Numbered from the stretch's first letter, positions 8,396-17,354 are shown. The stretch: 64,000 bases of DNA from Longimicrobium sp. (GCA_036387335.1 DASVTZ010000105.1:82923-146922); one strand, 5' to 3'. Notes: a model not told the origin generated them from the letters alone. Made by a program: numbers and translations.

Positions 8396-8758
8396 TCAGG
8401 CCGCGCGCGCGCAGGTGGTGCAGGCGCGCGTCTCGGGGAACACCAGCAGGCGCTCGAAGGGGATGGGCCCACCGCACGCGTTGCACGCGCCGTAGGTGCC
8501 TTCCTCGATGCGGCGCAGCGCGTCCACCACGTGCGAGAGCTGCGCGCGCTCGCGCTCGGCCAGCGTCTTGGTGAGCCCCTGCGTCTGCAGCGCGTCGATG
8601 CGCGACAGGCGCCCCACCGTGTCCTGCTCCAGGTCGCGCGGGCGCGCGCTCTCGCCGCTGATCTTGAGGCTCCGCTCCAGCTTGGTGAGCGTGCGGAGGA
8701 GCTCCGTACGGATCGTATCCACCTGCTCCGGGCGGAGCGGGCTCTGCACTGCGGTCAT
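8396..8758 (-). CDS. TraR/DksA family C4 zinc finger protein
   Basis: A 120-residue protein with a helical N-terminus and coiled coil (LRPEQVDTIRTELLRTLTKLERSL), the DksA-type signature ALRRIEEGTYGACNACGGPI, and a second Cys pair (ACTTC), giving a CxxC-x17-CxxC zinc site. DksA-family proteins bind the RNA polymerase secondary channel; this size fits DksA/TraR-like regulators. Coiled-coil tip acidic residues typical of true DksA are not obvious, so an exact DksA role is not claimed. Confidence 0.9.
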   Translation of the reverse strand: MTAVQSPLRPEQVDTIRTELLRTLTKLERSLKISGESARPRDLEQDTVGRLSRIDALQTQGLTKTLAERERAQLSHVVDALRRIEEGTYGACNACGGPIPFERLLVFPETRACTTCARAA

Positions 8759-8825
8759 GCGCGTCCTTCGCGTTTCGGGGGGATGAATCAGATACGGGAA
8801 ACTAATGTAGCAGGGGCGGGTTTGG

Positions 8826-9176
8826 TCAAGGTGCGCCCGCCGGGTCCAGCCGCGCGGGGGCCACCCGCTCGATGAAGACGTCGAACACGCCGCCGCACAC
8901 CGCGGGGCTCCACGAGAAGAGGTCCTCGGTGAGGTCGATGCGCAGGAGCCGCGGGGCGCCGGACTCCAGCACCTCGGCGGCGGCCTCGATCACCTGGGCC
9001 TCGCCGCACCCGCCGCCCACGGTGCCGGTAAGGCCGCGCTGGGGGTCCACGAGCATCTTGCTTCCCGCGCCGCGCGGCACGGAGCCGCGGCAGTGGACGA
9101 TGGTCGCCAGCACCACCGCCCGCCCCGCGCGCGCCGCCTCTTCCGCCGCTTCGAACACCGCCAGGTCTTCGGTCAT
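8826..9176 (-). CDS. XdhC/CoxI family protein, N-terminal domain only
   Basis: A 116-residue protein consisting of just the XdhC N-terminal domain: VVLATIVHCRGSVPRGAGSKM, then GTVGGGCGEAQVIEAA, and LLRIDLTEDLFSWSPAVCGG. The conserved Cys of GGGC and CGG are present. XdhC proteins bind molybdenum cofactor, promote its sulfuration and insert it into xanthine dehydrogenase-type enzymes. The Rossmann C-terminal domain is absent here but present in the protein at 10671-11501. Its start overlaps the preceding gene's stop by 4 bp (ATGA 9173-9176). Confidence 0.88.
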   Translation of the reverse strand: MTEDLAVFEAAEEAARAGRAVVLATIVHCRGSVPRGAGSKMLVDPQRGLTGTVGGGCGEAQVIEAAAEVLESGAPRLLRIDLTEDLFSWSPAVCGGVFDVFIERVAPARLDPAGAP

Positions 9177-10186
9177 TCCGTCTGCGTGGGTGCGATGGCC
9201 AGCCGGTCCGCGATGTCGGCGATCGGCTCGGCGTCGCGCCAGGCCGCTTCCAGGATGGAGAGCTCGCCGGCCAGGGCGCGCCGCTCCTGCTCCTCGTGCA
9301 GCGCCATCTCCAGCGCCAGCGATGCGATGGGGTCGAGGCGCCGATCCTCTTTCCCCGGGCGTTTCCCCAGCGACGAGCCGCGGCGCGCCTTTTCGCGGAT
9401 GTATTCCTCGGGGGAGCTGAGGGCGATGAGGCGCACCGCGTGCGTCAACTCCTCGCGCTTGCCCCCTTTTTCGTTCACCCCCACCAGCGTGCGTTCGAGC
9501 GCACGCCGCGCGTGCTGTCCGGTGAGCGCCAGCACTCGTCCGTCGGCGGGCGACGCGACGGCCCTGCGCTTCTTCGGTTTGACGTGGTCGGTTCCAGGAA
9601 CGTGGAGGACGATGTCGCCCGAACCATCCTCGCCCAGCCACGCTCCATCGACGTGCCAGCGGCGGATGTCGCGCGGCATCCCGTCCGGCGAGGCTTCGGC
9701 GGGTACGCGGTGCACCACGCGCCTGCGCTGGTGCGCGTGCCAGGCGTTGATCCCCACGGACATCAGGCCCCCCATCCCCGCCCACGCGAGCCCGCCGAGG
9801 ACTGCGACCGCCCCCACCGCCAGCGCACCGGACGCGATCAGGTACTTCTTCCGCCGCTGCTCCAGCGTGGCGCCGTATCGCCAGGCGGCCAGCTCGCCCT
9901 GGAGCGCGGCGCCCACGCGGATCAGCCGCGTGCCGTCGCGCAGCTTCGCCAGCCCCACGTTCTCCGACTGCACGCGGAGGCGGGTATCGCGAAACGTCCG
10001 CTCGGCGTCTTCGATGGCTTCCCAGCGCTCTTCGATGGGCGCCAGGTTCCACCGCGCGCACTTGCCGCACACGGCCCAGAGCCGCCCCTTCGCCGGGTCG
10101 AAGGCGAGCGTGCGGCCGATGGGGAACGCCTCCACCGCCTCGTTGGCGCCGAGGTCGGCCGAGCAGTAGATGCAGTGACGGTACAT
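9173..10186 (-). CDS. Hypothetical protein with N-terminal zinc-ribbon-like motif
   Basis: A 337-residue protein, unrecognised. It opens with MYRHCIYCSADLG, and a second Cys pair (VCGKCARW) near residue 40 would complete a zinc ribbon. A hydrophobic Gly-rich segment follows (LIASGALAVGAVAVLGGLAWAG, about 115-137), suggesting one membrane pass. The C-terminal 150 residues are charged and helical (ALEMALHEEQERRALAGELS). The stop overlaps the start of the XdhC N-domain gene, implying co-translation. The start at 10186 is chosen because the zinc motif begins there. Confidence 0.75.
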   Translation of the reverse strand: MYRHCIYCSADLGANEAVEAFPIGRTLAFDPAKGRLWAVCGKCARWNLAPIEERWEAIEDAERTFRDTRLRVQSENVGLAKLRDGTRLIRVGAALQGELAAWRYGATLEQRRKKYLIASGALAVGAVAVLGGLAWAGMGGLMSVGINAWHAHQRRRVVHRVPAEASPDGMPRDIRRWHVDGAWLGEDGSGDIVLHVPGTDHVKPKKRRAVASPADGRVLALTGQHARRALERTLVGVNEKGGKREELTHAVRLIALSSPEEYIREKARRGSSLGKRPGKEDRRLDPIASLALEMALHEEQERRALAGELSILEAAWRDAEPIADIADRLAIAPTQTE

Positions 10187-10211
10187 CGGGGTCCTTCGAG
10201 GGGTGGCCGGG

Positions 10212-10260
10212 CGAGTGAACTCGCTGCAACAACGGCACAAAGTCCGCCTTCGCGGACTCC
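10212..10260. repeat. Repeat family B, short copy
   Basis: GTGAACTCGCTGCAACAACG followed by AGTCCGCCTTCGCGGACT. It shares the CTGCAACAAC core and the xCCGCCTTCGCGGx hairpin with the longer copies at 10511-10678 and 16533-16684, but with different stem bases. It belongs to the 484-bp gene-free stretch 10187-10670, which holds repeats B and C and nothing else I can support. Confidence 0.65.
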
Positions 10261-10291
10261 ACACAAAGGGCGGCGCGCAATCCCACGCTTT

Positions 10292-10484
10292 TGTCATCCT
10301 GAGAGAGCCGCCTCGCGAATGCCCACGTTGCACCCTACTCCGGCGGCGACCGAAGGATCTAGCCGGAGCCGGGCCGGGGACCGCATCGCACCCTGGGCCC
10401 CTCGGAACGCGCAGTAGATCCTTCGCTACGCGCCAGAGATCGGAGACGAGGCGAGTACCGAGTGGCGCGTCGCTCAGGATGACA
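10292..10484. repeat. Repeat family C, copy 1
   Basis: Bounded by inverted ends TGTCATCCTGAG (10292-10303) and CTCAGGATGACA (10473-10484). It contains GACCGAAGGATCTA and TAGATCCTTCG internal arms. The same arrangement recurs at 17779-17970. It looks like a large imperfect hairpin or MITE-like element without coding capacity. Confidence 0.8.
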
Positions 10485-10510
10485 AGATGAGGGAATGCCG
10501 CATTGATCGA

Positions 10511-10678
10511 GCCGGCTTCAGCCGGCTTCGCGTGGTTAAAGCCGGGGGATTCATCCCCCGGACCCGGCGCCCGCACCAAACCCAGCGCCCGGACCAAACC
10601 CCGCCGCCGCACACCCCCATCCATGCGTGCAACCTGCGAAGGCAGGTTTCCCGCGGTTGTTGCAGCGGTTTCAACCGC
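10511..10678. repeat. Repeat family B, copy 1 (hairpin array)
   Basis: A string of small perfect hairpins: GCCGGCTTCAGCCGGC (10511-10526), CCGGGGGATTCATCCCCCGG, CCTGCGAAGGCAGG and GCGGTTTCAACCGC (10665-10678), with GTTGTTGCAG between the last two. The stop codon of the XdhC-like gene (10671-10673) lies inside the last hairpin. The copy at 16533-16684 is the reverse complement. Confidence 0.85.
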
Positions 10679-11501
10679 CGGCCCCTCCCTTCCCCACCCA
10701 CCGCTCCGCCACCCGCTCCCGGTCCCGAAGCGGCACCCCCGTCCCCCCGCGGCGCACGAGGATCATCTCGGCGGCGATGGAGATGGCGATCTCCTCGGGG
10801 GTCTCGGCGTGGACGTCGAGGCCGATGGGGGCGTGGACGGCGGCGAGGCGCTCGTGCGGAATCCCCTCGCGGATGAGCTGCTCCAGCGCGGCGCGCACCC
10901 GGCGGCGGCTTCCCACCATCCCGACGTAGGCCGGCGCCTCGGGGCCCAGCAGGAGACCGCGCAGCGCCTCGAAGTCGTACTTGTGGCCGCGCGTCACCAG
11001 CACCAGGTGCGTGCCGGCATGGATGGGCACGCCGCGGAACGGGTCCGCGAAGTCGGCGCGCAGCACCTCGGCGGCCTCGGGAAAGCGCTCGCGGGTGGCG
11101 AACTCGGGCCGGTCGTCCAGCACCACCACGCGAAAGCCCAGCAGCGCACCCACCCTGCACAGCGGCCGCGCGATGTGCCCCGCGCCCACGATCACCAGCT
11201 CCGGACGCGGGCGGTGCGGCTCCAGGTAGACGGTGCAGCGCAGGCCTTCCGCCTCCAGCACCTGCGTCCCCGCGGGCGCAGAAGGGGGGATGCGCGAGCG
11301 CGCGGCCTCGACGGCGGCGGCGTCCAGCGCGGCGGAGCCCAGGGTGCCGGCGTGCTCGGCGGCCCACACCACCATCCGCTCCCCCGCGGCGGGGCCACCA
11401 TCGGACGACTCCAGCACCACCACGCTCACCGCGGGCGGGCCCGCCGCCACGGCCTGGCGCGCGTGGTGGAGCGCGTCGGCCACCTCCAGCCTTCCGCTCA
11501 C
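10671..11501 (-). CDS. XdhC family protein, Rossmann-type (molybdenum cofactor insertion)
   Basis: A 276-residue protein read from GTG 11501. The N-terminal 90 residues are a degenerate XdhC N-domain without the GGGC motif. Residues about 100-275 form the XdhC C-terminal Rossmann domain: ELVIVGAGHIARPLCRVGAL, VVVLDDRPEFATRERFP, VLVTRGHKYDFEALR, YVGMVGSRRRVRAALE and APIGLDVHAETPEEIAISI. It overlaps the upstream MocA-like gene by 4 bp (GTGA 11498-11501). With the N-domain protein at 8826-9176 it could form a split two-part XdhC. Substrate enzyme: most likely the hydroxylase at 20375-23839. Confidence 0.88.
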   Translation of the reverse strand: MSGRLEVADALHHARQAVAAGPPAVSVVVLESSDGGPAAGERMVVWAAEHAGTLGSAALDAAAVEAARSRIPPSAPAGTQVLEAEGLRCTVYLEPHRPRPELVIVGAGHIARPLCRVGALLGFRVVVLDDRPEFATRERFPEAAEVLRADFADPFRGVPIHAGTHLVLVTRGHKYDFEALRGLLLGPEAPAYVGMVGSRRRVRAALEQLIREGIPHERLAAVHAPIGLDVHAETPEEIAISIAAEMILVRRGGTGVPLRDRERVAERWVGKGGAGG

Positions 11502-12076
11502 GCGCCCGTCCGCTCGCGCAGGCGGCGCAGGTCGTCCGGCGTGTCCACGTCGTGCGGGAGCGCGGCAACGGGAACCTCGACCCGGTCGTGCGCGTGGGCG
11601 TGGACGACGGTGCGGGCGCCGTCCGGCAGATCCGCATCGAGCAGCTCGGGCCACGAGGCGCGCGCGAACAGCACCGGGTGGCCGTGCTTCCCCTCCCGCG
11701 CGGGGACGACCACGGGCGCGCGGGTGGCGCGGAACGCATCCACCACCGCGCGCACGGCATCCGCCTCGGGGATGTCCACCGGGAGCACCGCCGCCGCCTC
11801 GGCCTCAACCGGGAGCGCGCGCAGGGCGACGCGAAGCGAGTCGAGCTGCTCCGAATCCGCGTCCGGGTTGAGCACGACGCGAGCGCCCAGCGCGGACGCG
11901 GCCTCGGCCACCCGCTCGTCGCCGGCCGCGGCGACCACCCACACTGGATCGCAGCCGCCGTCGCGCAGGGCGTGGACGGCGCGCTCCAGAAAGGTTGCCC
12001 CGCCCAGGAGGAGGAAGGGCTTGGGCTCCCCCATGCGCCGCGAGCGGCCCGCGGCGAGCACGATCCCGGCGATCAT
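11498..12076 (-). CDS. MocA-like molybdenum cofactor nucleotidyltransferase
   Basis: A 192-residue NTP-transferase fold protein: GIVLAAGRSRRMGEPKPFLL (residues 3-22) is the nucleotide-binding signature, with VVLNPDADSEQLDSL and LPVDIPEAD as the metal and base contacts, and HGHPVLF near residue 130. MocA-type enzymes add CMP to molybdopterin for xanthine-dehydrogenase-type cofactors; MobA adds GMP. The xdhC gene overlapping its end favours the MocA role. Confidence 0.88.
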   Translation of the reverse strand: MIAGIVLAAGRSRRMGEPKPFLLLGGATFLERAVHALRDGGCDPVWVVAAAGDERVAEAASALGARVVLNPDADSEQLDSLRVALRALPVEAEAAAVLPVDIPEADAVRAVVDAFRATRAPVVVPAREGKHGHPVLFARASWPELLDADLPDGARTVVHAHAHDRVEVPVAALPHDVDTPDDLRRLRERTGA

Positions 12077-12201
12077 GGGCGGCAGGCGCGGCAAGACCGA
12101 AAGAAAGCCCGCCGGGGGGTTGGCCCCGGCGGGAATGGTTGGAACGTCCGTACGAGGACGTTGCTTCGAGTATCGCACCGTAACCGCCGTTTCGTCAAGC
12201 G

Positions 12202-15200
12202 CTATCCGGCGGGGGCCATCCCGGCCTCCAACCCCGCCCCGGCGAGCACCGGCTCTGGGTCGCGGCGGTGCATGGCGGCCACCACCACCGGCGGCGCCAC
12301 CCCGCCGCGGCGCGAGCGGTCGTGCAGGGCGCGGATCAGCTCGCGCCCGTCTGGCACCGAGACGGGGGTGTCGAGGAGGACGAGGTCCGGCGAGAAGGTG
12401 TCCAGCATGCGCATGGCGGCGCGGGGGTGGGCGGCCATCCGCACCTCGACGCCATCGGCGCGCAGCAGGTCGGCGGCGGCGGTGCGGGCGGCGGGGTCTC
12501 CATCCACCACCAGCGCCCGCTGCACGCCACGGGCGAGCGCCCGGCGTAGCGCGGCGAGGAGCGGACCGCGGCCCACCGGCTTGTCCACCAGCTCCGCGGC
12601 GCCGTCCAGGTCGCGGCGGCTCTCGCCCGCCAGCACGCTCACCACCACCACGGGGATGTGGCGCAGCTCCGCATCGGCCTGCAGCTCGCGCAGCGTGTTC
12701 CAGCCGTTCATCCCCGGCATCAGCAGGTCCAGCGTGATGAGGTCGGGGCGAAGCTCGCGGGCCAGCCGCAGCCCCTCCTCGCCCGACGCCGCGGTGACGG
12801 TGCGGCACCCCATCTCCTCCGTGTGATGGGCGAGGAGGATGCGCGAGTCGGCCTCGTCGTCGATCACCAGCACCAGCCGCCCCCCGAAGTCGGCGGCGGC
12901 CTCGTCCAGGAACGACGCCTCCACCGGCTCAGCGGGGGCGGCGTGCGCCACCGCGACGGCCGGGGCCACCAGCGACGGCGCCAGCTCGGGCTGCGGCGCG
13001 TGCGGCGCCAGGATCACGCTGAACACCGAGCCCACCCCCACCTCACTCCTCACCTGGAGCCGGTACCCCATCAGCTCGCAGAGCGAAGCGGAGATGGCAA
13101 GCCCCAGCCCTGTGCCCCCGAACCTGCGCGCCGTCCCCACCTCGGCCTGCTCGAAGGGCTGGAAGATCGCCGTCAGCCGGTCGTGCGGAATGCCGACGCC
13201 CGTGTCCGCCACGTCGATGCGCACCGCGCGCCCCGCCGCGTCCGTCGTGACCGCCAGCGTCACGCTGCCGCGCTCGGTGAACTTGAGCGCGTTCCCCACC
13301 AGGTTGATCAGCACCTGCTTGAGCTTCACCGGGTCCGCCTGCAGCGTGGCGAGACTCGTGGGCACCATGGCGCGCAGCTCGATGGGACGGTCGCGCACCG
13401 CGCCCTGCAGCTCGGTCATGATGCACTTCACCGTCTCGTCCAGCGCCACCGGGGCCAGGTCCACCTCCACCTTGCCGGCCTCCACCTTGGAAAGGTCCAG
13501 GATGTCGTTGATCAGCCCCAGCAGGTGCACGCCGTTGCTGGCGATGCGGTCCAGGAAGCCGAGCTCCTGGTCGCCCAGCGCGCCTCGCTTGTTCTTGCGC
13601 AGCACGTTGGTGAAGCCGATCACGGAGTTGAGCGGCGTGCGCAGCTCGTGGCTCATCTGCGAGAGGAACTCGCTCTTGGCGCGGTTGGCGGCCTCGGCGC
13701 TCTCCTTGGCGCGCACCAGCTCCGCCTCCGCCTGCTTGCGCTCGGTGACGTCTGCGATGAAGCCCTCCAGCGCGACCAGCTCCTCGGTGGCCGAGCGCAC
13801 GCCCAGCCCCTGCTCCCACACCCAGCGCACCTCGCCCGATGCGGTGAGGATGCGGTACTCCAGCTCGAAGGGGCGCCCCTCGGCCAGCGCGGCCTCCACC
13901 TGGCGGCGCACGTACTCCGCGTCGCCCGGGTGCACCAGCGATGCGTAGGAGACCGTCCCGCCCGGCACCAGCTCGGCCGGGGTGTAGCCGGTGAGGGCGG
14001 TGGCGCCGCCGCTCACGAACTCCATCGGCCACCCCGCGCCCTCGTTCCGGCGGCGGTAGGCCATCCCGGGAAGGTTGCGCATGAGCGTGGCGAGCATGCG
14101 CTGGCTCTCGCCGAGCGCTTCCTTGGCGGCGCGGCTGGCGGTGATGTCGCGCGAGTTGACCACCACGCCGCCGACCGCCGGGTGCTCCAGCAGGTTGGTG
14201 CCGCGGGCGCCCAGCCACCGCCACGAGCCGTCCTTGTGCAGGAAGCGGAAGGGGACCTCGTGGCTCGTGCCCGGCTGGCTGAGGATCTCTCCGAAGACGG
14301 CGAGCACCGCGCCCACGTCTTCGGGGTGGATCAGCTCGAAGGCGTTGCGGCCCCGCAGCTCCTCGCCCTCGTAGCCGAAGAGCTCGTACACGGCCGGGCT
14401 CTCGTATCGGAACATCCCCTGGATGTCGAGGATGGTGATGAGGTCGGAAGCCTTCTCGATCAGCGCGCGGAAGTACTCCTCCTTGCGGCGCAGCTCTTCC
14501 TGGCCGCGCCGGCGCTCGCTGATGTCGTGAAGGAACGCGGTGAAGATCTGCGACCCGCCCACGCGGATGGGCGTCACCGTCATCTCCACGGGAAAGGTGC
14601 TGCCGTCGCGGTGGATGGCCGGCACCTCCACGCGGCGGTTGAGGATCGGCCCCTCGCCCGTCTGGAAGAGGTGCGCCATTCCGCGCCGGTGTGCCTCGCG
14701 GTGCTCCGGGGGGACGATCAGCTCGGACACGCAGCGGCCCTTCGCCTCCTCGCGCGTCCACCCGAAGGTGAGCTCTGCGCAGGCGTTCCAGTCCGTCACG
14801 CGCCCCTCCGCGTCCATCGCCACGAAGGCGTCGTGCGCGGACTCCACGATGCGGCGGGTGCGCTCCTCGCTCTGGCGCAGCCCTTCCTGTGCGTGCGCGC
14901 GCTCGGCCACGCGGCCCATCTGCGTCCCCACGTGGCGCATCACGTCCAGCACCGCGGCGTCCGGCTCGCGGTTGCTTTCCGTAAAGAACTCCAGCACGGC
15001 CGCCACCTTGCCGCGCGCCTGCACGGGAAAGGCGAATGCGCCGTGCAGTCCGCACTCCGCGGCGGCGCTGGCCCGCATGAAGCCGGGGTCGCTGGCCACG
15101 TCCACCCCCCACGCCGGCTCGCCTGTGGCCAGCGCGCGCCCCGGCAGCCCCTCGCCCGGTGCGAAGCGCGCCGCCTCGGACGCTTCGCGGAACGACGCGT

Positions 15201-15921
15201 AGCGCTCCGCCTCGTCCAGGTGCCAGATGCGCCCCGACACCAGCCCGCCCGCGACGTCCACGAAGCATGCGTGCCCCACCGGCCACCCCGTGTACGTGCA
15301 GACCCGCTCCAGGCACGCCGCGACCGCCTCCTCCACGCTGGCGGCCTGGTTGGCGTCGTCGGCCACGCCGCGCAGCAGCTCCAGCAGCTCGTTGCGGCGG
15401 CTGAGGGCCTGCTCGGCGGCGCGCCTCTCCTGCAGGTCGCGCCGCAGCCGGATCTCGGCGGCCACGGAGGCGGCCAGCGCCTCCAGCGTCTCCGCATGCT
15501 CGGCGGTCCAGGCGCGGGGGCGCTGGTCCACCACGCACAGCGTGCCCAGCACGTGCCCGTCCTGGGTGCGCAGCGGGGCGCCCAGGTACGCGATCGACTC
15601 GTAGTACGACGCCGTCAGCGGGTGCACGCGCGCGTCCTCGATGGCCAGCGTCTCCCCCGCCGCCACGGTGTGCCGGCAGTACGAGGTGCTGACGGGCGAC
15701 TCGCGGGTGTCGCAGAGAGGGGCGGCCAGCCCCACCTGACTCTTGAAGAACTGCCGCTCCGCGTCAACGAGCGACACCAGCGCGACGGGCGTGTCCAGCA
15801 GGCGCGCGGCCAGGCGGGTGAGGCGGTCGAAGGCTTCCTCGGGCGGGGAGTCCAGCAGCCCGGTGGCGCGCAACTCGGCGAGGCGCGCGGGGTCGAGTAC
15901 CGCGTTCATTTCATGCGACAT
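12202..15921 (-). CDS. Hybrid sensor histidine kinase, GAF-GAF-PAS3-HisKA-HATPase-REC2
   Basis: A 1239-residue cytoplasmic kinase with no membrane segment. GAF domains lie at about 20-165 and 190-335, three PAS/PAC units at about 350-735 (WNACAELTFGWTREEAKGR; YELFGYEGEELRGRNAFEL), HisKA with SHELRTPLNSVIGF near 770, and HATPase with NALKFTERGS, DTGVGIP and GGTGLGLAIS at about 860-975. A complete receiver follows (VIDDEADSRI, phosphoacceptor in LDLLMPGMNG, LVDKPVG) at about 1025-1140. The last 90 residues are a second receiver that ends before its conserved lysine, so it is probably degenerate. The ATG overlaps the upstream receiver gene by 11 bp; a later in-frame ATG at 15909 is possible. Confidence 0.9.
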   Translation of the reverse strand: MSHEMNAVLDPARLAELRATGLLDSPPEEAFDRLTRLAARLLDTPVALVSLVDAERQFFKSQVGLAAPLCDTRESPVSTSYCRHTVAAGETLAIEDARVHPLTASYYESIAYLGAPLRTQDGHVLGTLCVVDQRPRAWTAEHAETLEALAASVAAEIRLRRDLQERRAAEQALSRRNELLELLRGVADDANQAASVEEAVAACLERVCTYTGWPVGHACFVDVAGGLVSGRIWHLDEAERYASFREASEAARFAPGEGLPGRALATGEPAWGVDVASDPGFMRASAAAECGLHGAFAFPVQARGKVAAVLEFFTESNREPDAAVLDVMRHVGTQMGRVAERAHAQEGLRQSEERTRRIVESAHDAFVAMDAEGRVTDWNACAELTFGWTREEAKGRCVSELIVPPEHREAHRRGMAHLFQTGEGPILNRRVEVPAIHRDGSTFPVEMTVTPIRVGGSQIFTAFLHDISERRRGQEELRRKEEYFRALIEKASDLITILDIQGMFRYESPAVYELFGYEGEELRGRNAFELIHPEDVGAVLAVFGEILSQPGTSHEVPFRFLHKDGSWRWLGARGTNLLEHPAVGGVVVNSRDITASRAAKEALGESQRMLATLMRNLPGMAYRRRNEGAGWPMEFVSGGATALTGYTPAELVPGGTVSYASLVHPGDAEYVRRQVEAALAEGRPFELEYRILTASGEVRWVWEQGLGVRSATEELVALEGFIADVTERKQAEAELVRAKESAEAANRAKSEFLSQMSHELRTPLNSVIGFTNVLRKNKRGALGDQELGFLDRIASNGVHLLGLINDILDLSKVEAGKVEVDLAPVALDETVKCIMTELQGAVRDRPIELRAMVPTSLATLQADPVKLKQVLINLVGNALKFTERGSVTLAVTTDAAGRAVRIDVADTGVGIPHDRLTAIFQPFEQAEVGTARRFGGTGLGLAISASLCELMGYRLQVRSEVGVGSVFSVILAPHAPQPELAPSLVAPAVAVAHAAPAEPVEASFLDEAAADFGGRLVLVIDDEADSRILLAHHTEEMGCRTVTAASGEEGLRLARELRPDLITLDLLMPGMNGWNTLRELQADAELRHIPVVVVSVLAGESRRDLDGAAELVDKPVGRGPLLAALRRALARGVQRALVVDGDPAARTAAADLLRADGVEVRMAAHPRAAMRMLDTFSPDLVLLDTPVSVPDGRELIRALHDRSRRGGVAPPVVVAAMHRRDPEPVLAGAGLEAGMAPAG

Positions 15922-16273
15922 GGCGCTTGATCGCTCCCAGCAGGAGCTCCTCGTCGATGATGGGCTTGGTGACGTAGTCGTCGAAGCCGGCGTCCAGGAA
16001 GCGGTCGCGGTCGCCGCTCATGGCGTGCGCCGTCAATGCGATGACGGGAAGCCCACGCAGCGCCTCGTCCGTGCGCAGGATGCGGAGCACCTCCACGCCA
16101 TCCAGCCCGGGAAGGGAGATGTCGAGGAGCACCAGGTCCGGCTGCTCGCGCCGGATCCCGTCCAGCGCCTCGGGACCGTCCGGGTACTCGGTCACGCAGT
16201 ACTCCCCGTCGAGGAGCGCCTGCACGAGCATGCGGTTGTCCGGATTGTCTTCGACCAGGGCGATGTTCTTCAT
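15911..16273 (-). CDS. Single-domain response regulator
   Basis: A 120-residue CheY-like receiver: ALVEDNPDNRMLVQALL, phosphoacceptor Asp in LVLLDISLPGLDGVEVL, ALTAHAM with the conserved Thr, and VTKPI with the conserved Lys. No output domain. It is translationally coupled to the large hybrid kinase downstream. The start at 16273 (MKNIALVEDN) is preferred over longer in-frame starts since the receiver begins there. Confidence 0.92.
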   Translation of the reverse strand: MKNIALVEDNPDNRMLVQALLDGEYCVTEYPDGPEALDGIRREQPDLVLLDISLPGLDGVEVLRILRTDEALRGLPVIALTAHAMSGDRDRFLDAGFDDYVTKPIIDEELLLGAIKRHVA

Positions 16274-16877
16274 GGCGGGGCTGCGTTTCTGCGGGGAAGT
16301 GATTCGTGGCGCTTTTCCCCAAGGCGATCTCCGCGCCATCCCGGACCGTTTCGCTAACCTGTTGCGCGGGTGAGGCTTGCGCGTTGCGGCGCGAGGGAGG
16401 CGGGGACGGCGGAGCGTCTACGATCTGTACGGCTGTGGGAGGTCGAGACGCGGAAAACGGCGGTGGGGGGGCGGATGGGGGGCGGGTGTTCAGCTTTCGT
16501 ACGGCGTCAGGGGGGGGAGAGAGCCGGAGGAGGCCGGCGGTTGAAACCGCTGCAACAACCGCGGGAAGCCTGCCTTCGCAGGCTCCGGGCGGGATCGGTG
16601 CGGGGGGCGCGCCGCGGCGGCGGACGCGTGCCGGGGGCTAAAGCCCCCGGCTGGAACTACGCGAAGGCGGCTGAAGCCGGCTCGTGCGGGCGGGACGGAT
16701 GGGAGCAGCGGTGGTTGGTGAGTACGGAAATTTCCGGTCCGACATTTTCCGTACCCTCGTTGCAACGATTATCGGAAGTGATGACGGACAAGCCCCCTCT
16801 CTCGATAACGGCGAGGGCGGAGCCCTCTCCTGTTATCGGGAGAGGGGGCAGCGAGGAACGAGCGGGGGTGAGGGCCC
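16274..16877. other. Gene-free stretch of about 600 bp carrying repeats
   Basis: No credible gene. It holds repeat family B copy 2 (16533-16684), repeat family A copy 2 (from 16793) and a 9-bp perfect inverted repeat GTACGGAAA / TTTCCGTAC at 16722-16754. Open frames here are short, Arg/Gly-rich and overlap on both strands. Confidence 0.7.
16533..16684. repeat. Repeat family B, copy 2 (hairpin array)
   Basis: Reverse-complement arrangement of the 10511-10678 copy: GGCGGTTGAAACCGCTGCAA, then GCCTGCCTTCGCAGGC, then CCGGGGGCTAAAGCCCCCGG, then GCGGCTGAAGCCGGC. Stems are conserved as structures while the lengths of the spacers differ. Confidence 0.85.
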
Positions 16878-16880
16878 TCA
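16793..16880. repeat. Intergenic repeat family A, copy 2
   Basis: Nearly identical to the copy at 6858-6944, including AGCGAGGAACGAGCGGGGGT. The right end again coincides with the stop codon of the adjacent minus-strand gene (HPt protein, stop 16878-16880). Confidence 0.85.
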
Positions 16881-17261
16881 CATCCCACCTCCCTCCGCAT
16901 CGTACAGCCACGCGCGGAACCGCTCCAGCTCGTTCGCCAGGGTGTGCACCAGGGGGACGAGCGACGAGCTCTCGCCGGATTCGGCGCGGTGCTCGGCGTC
17001 CTGGCAGAGGCGCTGCACGGTAACGGCGCCGAGCTGGCCGGCGCTGGACTTGAGGGTGTGGGCGACCTTGCGCACCTCCTCCGCGTCGCCGCGCTGGGCG
17101 GCGGCGAGGGCGGCGGCGATCTGGGCGGGGGCGCGGGCCAGGAACATCTCCACGATCTGCGTGCGGAGCGCGTCGCCGCCCCAGCGGTGGAGCCGCTCCA
17201 GCGCGGCGGGGTCTCCCGGCGATTCCACGCGGAATGGGTCTTCAGTCATAGGTTCCGGCAT
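16878..17261 (-). CDS. HPt domain phosphotransfer protein
   Basis: A 127-residue single-domain protein of the histidine phosphotransfer family: LRTQIVEMFLARAPAQIAAA, then the phosphorylatable His in VAHTLKSSAGQLGA (near residue 67), and a C-terminal helical pair. HPt proteins shuttle phosphate between receivers, so it can link the hybrid kinases to the lone receivers at 15911-16273 and 17355-17720. A second ATG at 17249 is equally possible. It is divergent from the next receiver gene. Confidence 0.9.
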   Translation of the reverse strand: MPEPMTEDPFRVESPGDPAALERLHRWGGDALRTQIVEMFLARAPAQIAAALAAAQRGDAEEVRKVAHTLKSSAGQLGAVTVQRLCQDAEHRAESGESSSLVPLVHTLANELERFRAWLYDAEGGGM

Positions 17262-17354
17262 CCTGGCTTGACAATGCGGGGGCGCGTGACGAACGTGCTC
17301 GGCTCCCCGCCGCGTGCGGGAAAATTATCGGGGAAGGTACCGCATGGCGAGACG

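Noticed and set aside
10187..10670. Possible CRISPR array
   Set aside because: Repeats here are dispersed hairpins without equal spacers.
12658..15930. A 1090-codon open frame on the plus strand opposite the large hybrid kinase
   Set aside because: Composition is Arg/His/Ala-rich with no domains and lies exactly antisense to a kinase with intact motifs. It is a high-GC artefact.
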